Assembly: GCF_005863245.1 (NCBI RefSeq)
Contig: NZ_VBUT01000004.1
Coordinates: 310,001 to 374,000 of the forward strand
Reading direction: 5' to 3'
DNA from: Nocardia cyriacigeorgica
GTDB taxonomy: Bacteria > Actinomycetota > Actinomycetes > Mycobacteriales > Mycobacteriaceae
Length of the DNA: 64,000 nucleotides
In this document: one piece after another, positions 38,527 to 46,800 of the stretch
Numbering within the stretch: the stretch's first letter is position 1
Layout: every line of letters begins with the position of its first letter
The notes under the pieces: model-generated
What the model saw: only the letters and a program-made list of their open reading frames with translations
Told to the model about the DNA's origin: nothing
The model's database searches: none
Made by a program: the position numbers and the translations under genes

Positions 38527-38921
38527 GACTGCGCACCACCCGTCGAATTTACATCTGCAACAAACCGTGTTGTTGCTGCATTCTGTGCATCAGCGTCAAT
38601 GATGAGGTTTCCCGCTCGAAGATACGCTTCTTTCAGACGCATAGCACCTTCGATCAATTTATCGATTACATCTATTCCGTCAGCAGCCTTCGCGGCAAAC
38701 CCCTGTTGCAGTTGCTTTGCCGACTCGAGCCCGCCGAAGCTCGTATGGTTCGTTGCCTGACGCATCTTGTCTCGGACAGCGAACAGTCCATCAATCATGT
38801 TGTCGTACTGAGCCGCCGCGTCCCGCGCCACGCCCTCTTCATACCGAATCGTCCCGGCAGCTGCCGCCGCGTTGAACGCGGCGATCTGCGTCTGCCCGTA
38901 GTCGATGTCGCCGTCGGCCAC
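38523..38921 (-). CDS. WXG100-like small helical protein
   Basis: A 132-residue, all-helical, soluble protein beginning with GTG (AGGCAA upstream). Alanine-rich helix 1 (AAFNAAAAAGTIRYEEGVARDAA) and a long second helix with LESAKQLQQGFAAKAADG fit the build of Esx/EspC-type proteins, although a clear WxG is missing (TSFGGLES lies in the turn). It precedes and overlaps a DUF3558 lipoprotein gene. That pairing, plus the type VII genes 5 kb away, points to a role in the same pathway; this is inference. Confidence 0.6.
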   Translation of the reverse strand: MADGDIDYGQTQIAAFNAAAAAGTIRYEEGVARDAAAQYDNMIDGLFAVRDKMRQATNHTSFGGLESAKQLQQGFAAKAADGIDVIDKLIEGAMRLKEAYLRAGNLIIDADAQNAATTRFVADVNSTGGAQS

Positions 38922-39042
38922 TTGCCTACCCCCGCTCCCTCGGTTCTGCGATTCTCGACGCTATCAGACCCAGCCCGACCATTCACTCCGATGGAGTCCG
39001 GCCAAGACGCACCAGGCACGGCTCGCGGTGGCTGGCTGACAG

Positions 39043-39672
39043 TCAGGTGCCTGTGGGGAGGCTAGGCACGATCTGCTCAGCCAGATTTCGTGCGCGAACA
39101 CAGACATCGGTACTGCCGGGATTCAACGTCGGCGTCGCGTCCCCAGCCGGATTCGGATCCGTTCGTGCGGTCAAGTCGTAGACCTCGATTTCGAGGCTTC
39201 CGCCTTTCATGTCGACATTCGCCACGCAGGCCACCTCGACGAGGATGGGGTCCGGGCGTCTCGTGATCGCCCGCCGTCCAGCGATGGTGAACTCGTTCGC
39301 ATCCGGGAGCTCTTCGCGAAGGCTATGGCGCCACAGAGCGATATCGACAGTGAGTACCGTCGTGGTGATCTGCACCCGATAGTTGTTCGTCCGCACCCAC
39401 TGACAGCCGCGGAACTTGATCGGCCGATCTTTCACCCCACTGACAGCCAAGGACGTCTCACCTTCTACGGGCTCCTGGCTGTCCAACTGCTCTGCGTCTA
39501 CTACAGCCTGTGGCACGTCATGACACGGGTCGTAGCCCTGCGGCGGTTCCGCCGCAAATGACAGGACCGGCGCATCGGCCTTGATGTCGCTCGTTGATGA
39601 ACCGCATCCCGTCAAAGCAGGCAGCCCCAGCAGAAGCGCTGTCGTCACCAGCACACGGACGCTCGACTGCAC
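39043..39672 (-). CDS. DUF3558-type lipoprotein (copy 3)
   Basis: A 209-residue lipoprotein from GTG 39672 (MQSSVRVLVTTALLLGLPALTGC), chosen for its lipobox LTGC and the AAGGGG upstream. The mature part has YDPCHDVPQAVVDAEQLD, KFRGCQWVRTNNYRV, a third Cys in VEVACVANVDMK and a fourth in DVCVRARNLAEQIV; these give the DUF3558 pattern. It is more distant from copies 1 and 2 and has normal GC. It ends 121 bases before the WXG-like gene. Confidence 0.82.
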   Translation of the reverse strand: MQSSVRVLVTTALLLGLPALTGCGSSTSDIKADAPVLSFAAEPPQGYDPCHDVPQAVVDAEQLDSQEPVEGETSLAVSGVKDRPIKFRGCQWVRTNNYRVQITTTVLTVDIALWRHSLREELPDANEFTIAGRRAITRRPDPILVEVACVANVDMKGGSLEIEVYDLTARTDPNPAGDATPTLNPGSTDVCVRARNLAEQIVPSLPTGT

Positions 39673-39929
39673 GGCCACCCCTTCTACGCAACTCCGCAAG
39701 CCTGTCGGCGAGATTAACCGATAAGGAGTCTCCGCGACGACCTGGACTTGCGTGCCACATCCTGCTCGCCAGAGTGGTCCTTGTCCAGATGAACGGGCGT
39801 TCTCCGATAACAGAGCACAGCGGAACGCGAGGTCTCCTTGCGGGCGAGCGTTATGCGGCGATGAGGCGACTCGGTTGCACGTACACTCGCGGTCGTCCAG
39901 CCCCGCCTTCGAGAGAGCACGCCGTCGGC

Positions 39930-40634
39930 ATGAGTGATCAGGCAAACCGCACCTTCCCTGCGGCGATGCCCAGCTCCACAGCTGACCCGGCCGTCATCCA
40001 CGCCAACGATTGGGCTGCGTTCGCCGGGCTCGAAAGCCTCCAGAGTCATTGGGAGCTGAAGGCATGGCCTACGGGGCATCGCGCCTATTACTGGTACGTG
40101 ACCTTCGATGACGCGCGGCTGGTGGCGCTCGCGCGGAAGTGCCAGGAGTTCCTCGGCGATGACTGTCTGGATCCGGTTCCCCATGACGGGCTGCACATCA
40201 CCCTGCTGGGGATCGGCGGCACCGCGGATGTGTCCGGGCGCCGGCTGAGCGAATTGGTGGCAGCGGCCGAGGAACGGCTTGCTGGGTTCGCGCCCTTCGA
40301 GCTCGTTGTCGGACCGCTGGCCGGGTCGCGAAGTGCTATTCGGTTCTCGGTGGCTCCTTGGGATCCGCTACTCGAGCTTCACCGGCTCCTGGTCGACTGC
40401 ACGGGTCGCGTCCTTCCTGGCAAACGGCCCGGACCGGCACATTTTCGCCCGCATCTGGGCATCGGCTACCTGAATGCCCCACGGTCGGCCCGTGCTTTGG
40501 TCGAGAAAGTCGCGGCGCTGCACGACCTGCCGCCGGTGCACGTCAGTGTCGACACGGTCGAGCTGGTCGAACTCCGGCGCGAAGAACATGCATACCGATG
40601 GGATACCCGCGCAGCGATCAGCCTGAGTGGGTAG
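39930..40634 (+). CDS. 2H-family RNA ligase/phosphodiesterase-like protein
   Basis: A 234-residue member of the 2H phosphoesterase superfamily (2'-5' RNA ligase, cyclic phosphodiesterase). The two signature His boxes are HITLLG, after DPVPHDGL, and RPHLGIGY. The second box has Leu-Gly where many members have Thr/Ser two places after His, so its activity may be modified. ATG 39930 is assigned from the likeness; its ribosome-binding site is weak. The 3' end overlaps the convergent XRE gene by 17 bases. Substrate is unknown; an RNA or nucleotide cyclic-phosphate end is likely. Confidence 0.75.
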   Translation: MSDQANRTFPAAMPSSTADPAVIHANDWAAFAGLESLQSHWELKAWPTGHRAYYWYVTFDDARLVALARKCQEFLGDDCLDPVPHDGLHITLLGIGGTADVSGRRLSELVAAAEERLAGFAPFELVVGPLAGSRSAIRFSVAPWDPLLELHRLLVDCTGRVLPGKRPGPAHFRPHLGIGYLNAPRSARALVEKVAALHDLPPVHVSVDTVELVELRREEHAYRWDTRAAISLSG

Positions 40635-41898
40635 ACATCTCAGTGCCTGAGATCTCGCGCACTGCTGCCGACCATTCCCGTAGGTAGTCGATGTATTCGC
40701 TCGACGCGGCCGATGGCGCCGAGCGCACTGCCGCACCCAGTTCGTGCGCGCGCTGCCACACGGATCGGATCGGTTGTTCGCTGGTCATCGATAGCGCCTT
40801 GATCCCAAGGTGCACGGCCCGTTCCAAATCTGGGTCGGCCTTGCAGGTGAGAGCTGTCGCGACATCGAGGCTGACCAATGATCGGCTCCAGGTCGAGTCC
40901 GCTACCTCAATGTGCTCCTCGACCTGTTGTCCGTAGTCGAATGTCTTGTCGTACTGGCCTGCCGAGAGGTAGGCCGTCGCCGCATTGGCCATCATTCGAG
41001 CGCGCCCGTATGGCGCAAAGGTCAGCGCGGGTGTGAGTCGCGCGCCGGTGTCGTGTGTTTCGGCGAGAGCAGCCGCCTGCTCGACGGCGCGATCAACCCC
41101 TACGACATCGCCGAGCTTGCCTAGTGCTCGCGCAAGTCCGTTGGAGTACAGCCGGATCGCTTGCGGGCAGGCTCCCGTCAACTCGATACCTTCGCCGGCC
41201 AGTGACGCAGAGCTGCGAAAGTCTCCCATGTAGTAGGCGCAGAAGCTTTCGGTTCCCTTGATCCAGGCAAGTAGCTCATGGTCATCGATATGTGTGGCGA
41301 GGATGTACGCCTCACGGCAATACAGTTTCTCTAGTCCGAACCTGCCGCGATTGACTGCCATGTACCCGAGGACGCCGGATAGGCGCGCGGCCAGCGCGTT
41401 CAGGCGTCGAAGGTGATCCGGGTGCCGACGATGGTGCAGCGCTGCGTCAACTCGCTGACGGAGCGCCACCGCCTCGGGGGCCAACCGTTGCGGACCCTCG
41501 GTTTCGTAGCGGTCGAGCAGGTCCATCATCGCCAGGTCCAGCGTGTCGGCAAGGTGGTCATCGGCGCCCAACTCGGCCAAGCGCTGGGTTCGCTCCACGA
41601 TCGTTGCAACCGGTTCGAACGATCCTTCGCCATGTGCGTCGGATTGGCCGGTCGGAGCAGAAGTGCCATGCAGGGCAGCGGCGAAACGGCTGCGCTGGTC
41701 GTCATCGAGGCGACGCAGCAGCGTGTCCATTGCCTCTGCGTACTGCTGGCCGAGCGTGATGGACGCGCCGCGCCTCTCCCACTTGCTCACCACCGCTTCG
41801 GTGAACCCGAGTCGCTCGGCCATGGCTTGCTGGGAGAGGCGCAACGCTGCGATACGCATCGCCCGTACCTCGACTCCGGTCCATTCGGTAACGATCAC
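40618..41898 (-). CDS. XRE-family regulator with TPR-like domain
   Basis: A 426-residue regulator. Helix-turn-helix at about residues 7-50 (VRAMRIAALRLSQQAMAERLGFTEAVVSKWERRG), then an all-helical repeat region with pairs resembling TPR units (LGKLGDVVGVDRAVEQAAALAE and GQYDKTFDYGQQVEEHIEV). This build occurs in actinobacterial regulators that sense peptides or small ligands. It faces the small gene at 42055 across about 155 bases and may regulate it; those small proteins often accompany such regulators in Nocardia. Start is ATG 41898. Confidence 0.85.
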   Translation of the reverse strand: MIVTEWTGVEVRAMRIAALRLSQQAMAERLGFTEAVVSKWERRGASITLGQQYAEAMDTLLRRLDDDQRSRFAAALHGTSAPTGQSDAHGEGSFEPVATIVERTQRLAELGADDHLADTLDLAMMDLLDRYETEGPQRLAPEAVALRQRVDAALHHRRHPDHLRRLNALAARLSGVLGYMAVNRGRFGLEKLYCREAYILATHIDDHELLAWIKGTESFCAYYMGDFRSSASLAGEGIELTGACPQAIRLYSNGLARALGKLGDVVGVDRAVEQAAALAETHDTGARLTPALTFAPYGRARMMANAATAYLSAGQYDKTFDYGQQVEEHIEVADSTWSRSLVSLDVATALTCKADPDLERAVHLGIKALSMTSEQPIRSVWQRAHELGAAVRSAPSAASSEYIDYLREWSAAVREISGTEMSTHSG

Positions 41899-42054
41899 GA
41901 TCCACCCACCCTTAGCTCGCTCGATCCCGTGCGCACAGCGTAGAGGCTACGTAGCGGTCGTGTGCCTTAAATCTCCACTGGCCTGGAGAGATGGTTTCCT
42001 CACCGCCCGGAAAGCCGGGCATCTGGAATCCACATCGCACCGCCGGAGCCTCTC

Positions 42055-42225
42055 ATGCCAAAGGAAACATCACACGAGGAGACGCAGGTCCCTGATTGTT
42101 CCTCCGCACCAATGCACATGGATTGGACGCAGGCCACATCCGTACTCACTGCGCACGCCGCCCATGGACCGGACTGCCCTCGGTACCTCGCCGCGCTTCA
42201 AACACTGTCGACCGTGCTCGGCTGA
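42055..42225 (+). CDS. Small protein beside the XRE regulator
   Basis: A 56-residue frame: MPKETSHEETQVPDCSS, then WTQATSVLTAHAAHGPDCPRY, then LAALQTLSTVLG and stop. ATG has GGAG six bases upstream. Two Cys and three His residues, spaced CX..HAAHGPDC, could bind a metal or serve structure. I recall similar short proteins (with a PDCPRYLAAL-like end) beside XRE regulators in Nocardia. It is the first gene of a probable operon with the DUF4254 gene, 30 bases further. Confidence 0.65.
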   Translation: MPKETSHEETQVPDCSSAPMHMDWTQATSVLTAHAAHGPDCPRYLAALQTLSTVLG

Positions 42226-42255
42226 GCGCTGTCAATCCCATAAGTCAGGAACACA

Positions 42256-42693
42256 ATGATCACCCTGCCGTCGAAAGACCTTGTCCTCGCCGCCTGCGCA
42301 GGCTCTGTCCGCCAGCCGCATCCAGTTCTGGAGGCTGCGCACGAGCTTGCCGCTCTGCACGCGGCGCAGACCGAAGCATCTCCCGTTGCTATGGCCGAAT
42401 CCAATTCTCACCGAGCGATCCTGAGGCAGCGGATCGACCGCTGGGTGTCGAGTTCGATGCCTCCCCCGCTCGGGGCTGCTTACGTGCATACCGAGACGAT
42501 GGGCTGCGTGATCGATCGGCTGGCTCGATTCTCGGTGCTCGCCCACGCGGAACTCGCCGGCGGCGGCAAGCCGTGGGAGCTCCACTTCGCATGGCATCGG
42601 CTCTCCGAGGTTTCGCTCGGGTACGGTGACCTGTCGCATGAACTCGGGCTCGGTACGCGCCGCTTGCCGGATTTCACCGGACACCCTGATTAG
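42256..42693 (+). CDS. DUF4254 protein
   Basis: A 145-residue soluble helical protein. The pattern RIDRWVSSSMP followed by YVHTETMGCVIDRLARF, with a His-Thr-Glu-Thr turn, is typical of DUF4254, which has no known function. The C-terminus has a second helix pair around WHRLSEVSLGYGDL. It follows the 56-residue gene by 30 bases, with CAGGA five bases before ATG 42256, so the two are probably cotranscribed and may be controlled by the divergent XRE regulator. Confidence 0.75.
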   Translation: MITLPSKDLVLAACAGSVRQPHPVLEAAHELAALHAAQTEASPVAMAESNSHRAILRQRIDRWVSSSMPPPLGAAYVHTETMGCVIDRLARFSVLAHAELAGGGKPWELHFAWHRLSEVSLGYGDLSHELGLGTRRLPDFTGHPD

Positions 42694-42897
42694 TCCGTTC
42701 GGATCTGTCGCCAACCTGCAGTGAGCGCCAACCCTTCCCTCTCGTGGGTACATCTGTGGGCGGGAGGCTAGATTTTCCGGCCGGCGCCGATACCCGGCAG
42801 TAACTCACCGGTCACTCAGTGTCGGCCCGGGAAACGTTGCGCTACTGCTTGTTTCGATCTCAGGATTTACCCAGCGACGAGTCGTACAGTTGAACCT

Positions 42898-43059
42898 ATG
42901 ACTCCGGCCTTCGAAGATATGCCCCTGCGCGATCTCGTCGGACTGCTCACCGACGAGGAGCAACGAGAACTGCGCCCGTCGGTGCTACGGGTGCTCAACC
43001 GCCTACCCGACCAAGAGGTGTTACGCCGAGAACTCGGCAGGCGCCTCACCAACGTGTAG
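42898..43059 (+). CDS. Short acidic/basic helical protein
   Basis: A 53-residue frame starting MTPAFEDMPLRDLVGLLTDEE and ending RRELGRRLTNV, consisting of two likely helices with balanced charge. Ribosome-binding site is weak. A terminator hairpin begins 27 bases after the stop, which favours a real transcript. I recognise no family. Its short length and the toxin/regulator setting would fit an antitoxin-like or anti-repressor protein, but nothing in the sequence proves it. Confidence 0.5.
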   Translation: MTPAFEDMPLRDLVGLLTDEEQRELRPSVLRVLNRLPDQEVLRRELGRRLTNV

Positions 43060-43086
43060 CCAGCGAACACCCATCAGCCACCGGAA

Positions 43087-43123
43087 AAGGGCGGCGTTCG
43101 TCATAGAGACGAGCGCCGCCCTT
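43087..43123. terminator. 16-pair hairpin, copy 1 of a duplicated element
   Basis: Arms AAGGGCGGCG-T-TCGTC and GACGA-G-CGCCGCCCTT pair over 16 positions (one T-G) around loop ATAGA. It lies between two convergent genes and would work on both strands. The same 37 bases recur at 43771. Confidence 0.85.
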
Positions 43124-43161
43124 CGTCAATTGCGGGATCCGTCGACCTCGCGAAACAGCGA

Positions 43162-43722
43162 CTATCCGGCGATCAGCTCGGCGAACGAGACATCTACCCG
43201 CACCGGGTCTTCCATGGTGAGACGGCGGGTGTGCAGATAGACCAGGTGGTAGCGGCCATCGGATAGACGGAACTCCTCGATCTGGGAGATCCCATCGCCG
43301 GACTCGTTGGGGTACACGATCAGATACGCCGGAATACCTGCCGCCGCATACACGGCCTTCTTCTCGACGGTATCGGTGCGGAACGAACTGTCGGGGGAAA
43401 CGATCTCGACCACCAGCACAGCGTCTGCGGCGTACAGCCGCTCGTCATCCTCCAAGCAGTGGTAAACGGTGACATCCGGTCGACGCAGGCTCAGCGGAAC
43501 ATCGCCGAGCCGGACGTCAACGTCCGTTTCGACCATCAGGCACGGCTCGGGCTTCCGCCCGCTTTCCAGCGACGCGGCCAATCTGCGCGCCACCCGATTG
43601 TGCAGCCGGGACGGGCTCTCGCATTTCACGATATGCCCGTCGACCACCTCGATGGTGCGGCTGAAATCCGCAGGCAGGGCCTCGTACTCCGCTGCGGTGA
43701 TCTGCTGGCCGGTATCAGTCAC
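43162..43722 (-). CDS. Uma2-family PD-(D/E)xK nuclease-like protein
   Basis: A 186-residue protein of the Uma2/DUF820 group with the restriction-endonuclease fold. RRPDVTVY (Asp83), VVEIVSPDSS (Glu106) and a Lys in VEKKAVYAAAG give the D-ExK-type site; GIPAYLIV follows as expected. These genes are widespread in actinobacteria and cyanobacteria, often in many copies, and their real target is unknown. The gene is enclosed by two identical hairpins, which suggests an inserted cassette. It is not part of the emb transcript. Confidence 0.85.
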   Translation of the reverse strand: MTDTGQQITAAEYEALPADFSRTIEVVDGHIVKCESPSRLHNRVARRLAASLESGRKPEPCLMVETDVDVRLGDVPLSLRRPDVTVYHCLEDDERLYAADAVLVVEIVSPDSSFRTDTVEKKAVYAAAGIPAYLIVYPNESGDGISQIEEFRLSDGRYHLVYLHTRRLTMEDPVRVDVSFAELIAG

Positions 43723-43770
43723 TCGGGCCGCCCGTCATGCCGACGAGAGTACCGCCGGGCAGGCCCGGAT

Positions 43771-43807
43771 AAGGGCGGCGTTCGTCATAGAGACGAGCGC
43801 CGCCCTT
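43771..43807. terminator. 16-pair hairpin, copy 2 of a duplicated element
   Basis: Identical over 37 bases to 43087-43123, with likeness extending several bases on both sides (CGTCA then A/G then TTGCGG). It sits 20 bases past the stop of the minus-strand emb gene and upstream of the Uma2 gene start. Confidence 0.85.
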
Positions 43808-43826
43808 CGTCAGTTGCGGAGCAGGC

Positions 43827-46800
43827 TCAGAAGACCCGGAGCTTGCCCGGCTGCCACAGGCCCGAGCGGGTTTCGGTGCCGGTCTCCAGTTCGGCCGGGA
43901 CCGCCTCGTAGTACTGGTCGTAGCGTTCGAGGGAACCCCAGTCGCGGGCCCAGTCGTCCTTCAGGTAGGTCGGCATGGTGACGGACTCGGCGAGCATCTG
44001 GGAGAAGCCGAGGGGGCCGCCGAACTCCTGGGCCTGCCAGGTGTCGGTGGAGCTGACGGCCAGCGGGCGGTCGGGCAGGATGCGGTAGCGCGGGACCTCG
44101 GCGACACCGTTGTGGTGGGCGAAGGGACGCTGGCAGGGGAACTGGAGGCCGACCGCCCAGTCCAGCAGGATCGGCTGCTCCGAACCGAGGAAGCTGTTGG
44201 CCGATTCCAGGGTCGGCACCCGCGGCGGGGTGAAAGCCAGCCACTGGTCGCCGATCAGGATCGGGTCGTTGGCGACGATGCGGACCGCGTCGGCCTCGGG
44301 GGCGATCTCGTCCAGCGGCACCCGCAGGTTGCGCCAGGACGGGAACGGGCCGATATCGCGGGGCAGGTAGGTGCCGAGCGGGGTGACGCTGCCGTCGGGC
44401 TGACGCTTGCCGTAGTCGACGGTCAGCGACTGGCCGTACTGCATGGCGCCGGTGTCGTCGTAGGACAGGATGCGCCCGGCCGCCGAGATGACGATCAGCG
44501 GCTTGTCCTCGGACCGTTCCGGCAGCCCGTACCAGCTCGACGTCACGAAGGCCGGCTTCTGCACACCGTTCTGGTAGCTGCCGAGCACGGGCGTGGTCGC
44601 CGGGTCGAGCCCGAACGGCAGTGCCACGGTGCTGCCGTTGACGCCGAGCGCGCCCTGACCGCCGCCGGTGCCCGCGCTCTGCCCCTCGGCGAACGCGGCG
44701 CCCACCGACTGCGTGGAGGTGTTGCCGGTACCCGGCTTCACCTCGACGGCATCGGCGGACAGATCGTCGGGCACACCGTTGGGATCGAAGCCCACCGGGT
44801 CGACGCCGGCCAGCGGATCGTTCGGGTTGGTCGGCGGGTTCGCCGGATCGATGATCGGGGTCAGCCGTCCACCGTTGGGATCGGCCTCGACCAGCACGTC
44901 ATTGGCCAGACCGCAGCTCGAACCGGTGATCGCGTCGAAGTTCGAACGCGCCAGCGAATACCCGGGGTACTGCGAGTACGCGCCCTTGACCAGAGAGAGC
45001 ACCTCGAACAGCACCATCGCGGCGGCGACCAGCGTCAACGGGATGGCGGCGAACTTGCGGATGCGCCGCCCCCGCGCCGATCGCGGCGAGCTCGGCGGTT
45101 TGGCGTACCCCTCGCGCAGCGCGTGCCAGGCCACCAGCGCCAGCGCCAGCCCGAACAGGATCAGGATGACGGTGTTGGACTGGATGCCGCTGACCGAGAC
45201 CCGCTTGTCGAACCACGGCACCCCGAAGCTGGAGACGTACCAGTAGCCGTTGATCCCGGAGAACGCCACCGCGAGCACGAACAGCAGACCGGCCAGGAAG
45301 ATCGCCCGGTTCTTGCGGGCGCGCAGCGCACTGGCCGAGACCGCGACCGCGGTGACCGCCGCCAGCGAACCGGCGATGCCGGCGTAGGCGCCGAAGTGGT
45401 GGGTCCACTTGGTCGGGTTGAACATCATGAAGAAGATCGTTCCGAACACGATGCCCATCAACCGCCAGGTCGGAGCGCTGGCGATACCCGGCACCCGGCG
45501 CCGGCGCAGCAGCACCAGCATGGTGGTGAACAGGCACAGCAGCATCACCAGGAAGGCGAACCGGCGCGAAACCGAACCGTCGACGGTCTCCACGAACAGG
45601 TAGTAGTAGCGCAGGTAGTCCTCGTACCAGGCCAGGTTGGGGCCGGTGGCCTGGCGGACGCGGTTGGCTTCCTGGATGCCTGCGAAGGTCTGATCGCTGT
45701 AGACGACGGTCAGCACCAGCAATCCGGCGGCGGCGATGGGCGCGAGCAACGGCAGCGTCCCGTGTTCGCGCCGCTTGCGCACCACGATCTTGACCATCGG
45801 ACGGATACCGGCCAGCAACGCGGCCACACACATCAGGCCGGTCGGCGCGGCGGCGAGGGTGAACGCGGCGATCAGCACCGCGGCCGCGGCGGGCAGCAGC
45901 CGTCCGGTGGCGATGGCCCGCTCGATCGAGACCCAGGTCAGCAGGGCACCGAGCGCGACGATCGGCTCCGAGCGCAGGCCGTTGTCGAACGGCAGCCAGA
46001 ACGCCAGGAACACCAGGCCACCGGTCCACAGCGCCACCCGGCTGTTGCGCACCCCGCGACCCAGCCGGGGCACCACCTCGCGGCTGATCACCATCCAGCA
46101 CAGGATCGCGCAGGCCAGCGCGGGCAGGCGCACCCACGGGCTGGCCGTCGACACCTCGGCGAACAGCTGGATGACGTAGTAGTACCAGCCGAACGGGGCC
46201 TCGGGGACGCCGTACCAGCGGAAGTAGTTGGCCATATAGCCGGCGTCGGGCGCGACCCGCACCATGCTCAGGATGTAGCCGTCATCGGAGGTGTTGGCGC
46301 CGACGAAATGCCACACCAGCAGCGTGCCGATGACGGCGCCGTCGGCCCAGGTCGGCTTGAACCAGTGCGACGGCAGGAACCGGCGGTGGCCGCGGCCGTC
46401 GCTGGTGTCGAGCCGGGCCAGCGCGGCCAGCGCGATCAGCGTGCACAGCACCGCCGCGATCATCGCGATCATCTTGATGGCGGTCGGGGTGGAGCTGTAG
46501 CGGGTGTCGATGGTGGTGTCGAAGGCCAGCCCGGCGGGGACATCGCCCTTCAGATCGGTGAAGACGCCGACCACCTGCGGCCGCAGATCGCCGAGCAGCT
46601 GCCCTTCCACCGGCTGACCCGTGTCGGTGGTCAGGCCGTTGAAGATCGCGTGCGTGCGGTCGATATCGGAGGTGATGGTGATGTCGGTGCAGCCGGCCAG
46701 CTCATCGCGCTGCGCCGAGGCCACCACGGCATTGCGGTCGACGACGTCGACCGAGGTGTCGGAGACCCGCACGAACAGCGCCTCCAGCGCCGCCCGATCG

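Noticed and set aside
43087..43807. Possible insertion sequence bounded by the duplicated hairpins
   Set aside because: The enclosed gene is a Uma2 protein, not a transposase, the copies are direct repeats of a palindrome and no target duplication was identified.
29471..43807. Prophage or integrative element
   Set aside because: No integrase, tRNA attachment site, phage structural or conjugation gene was seen.
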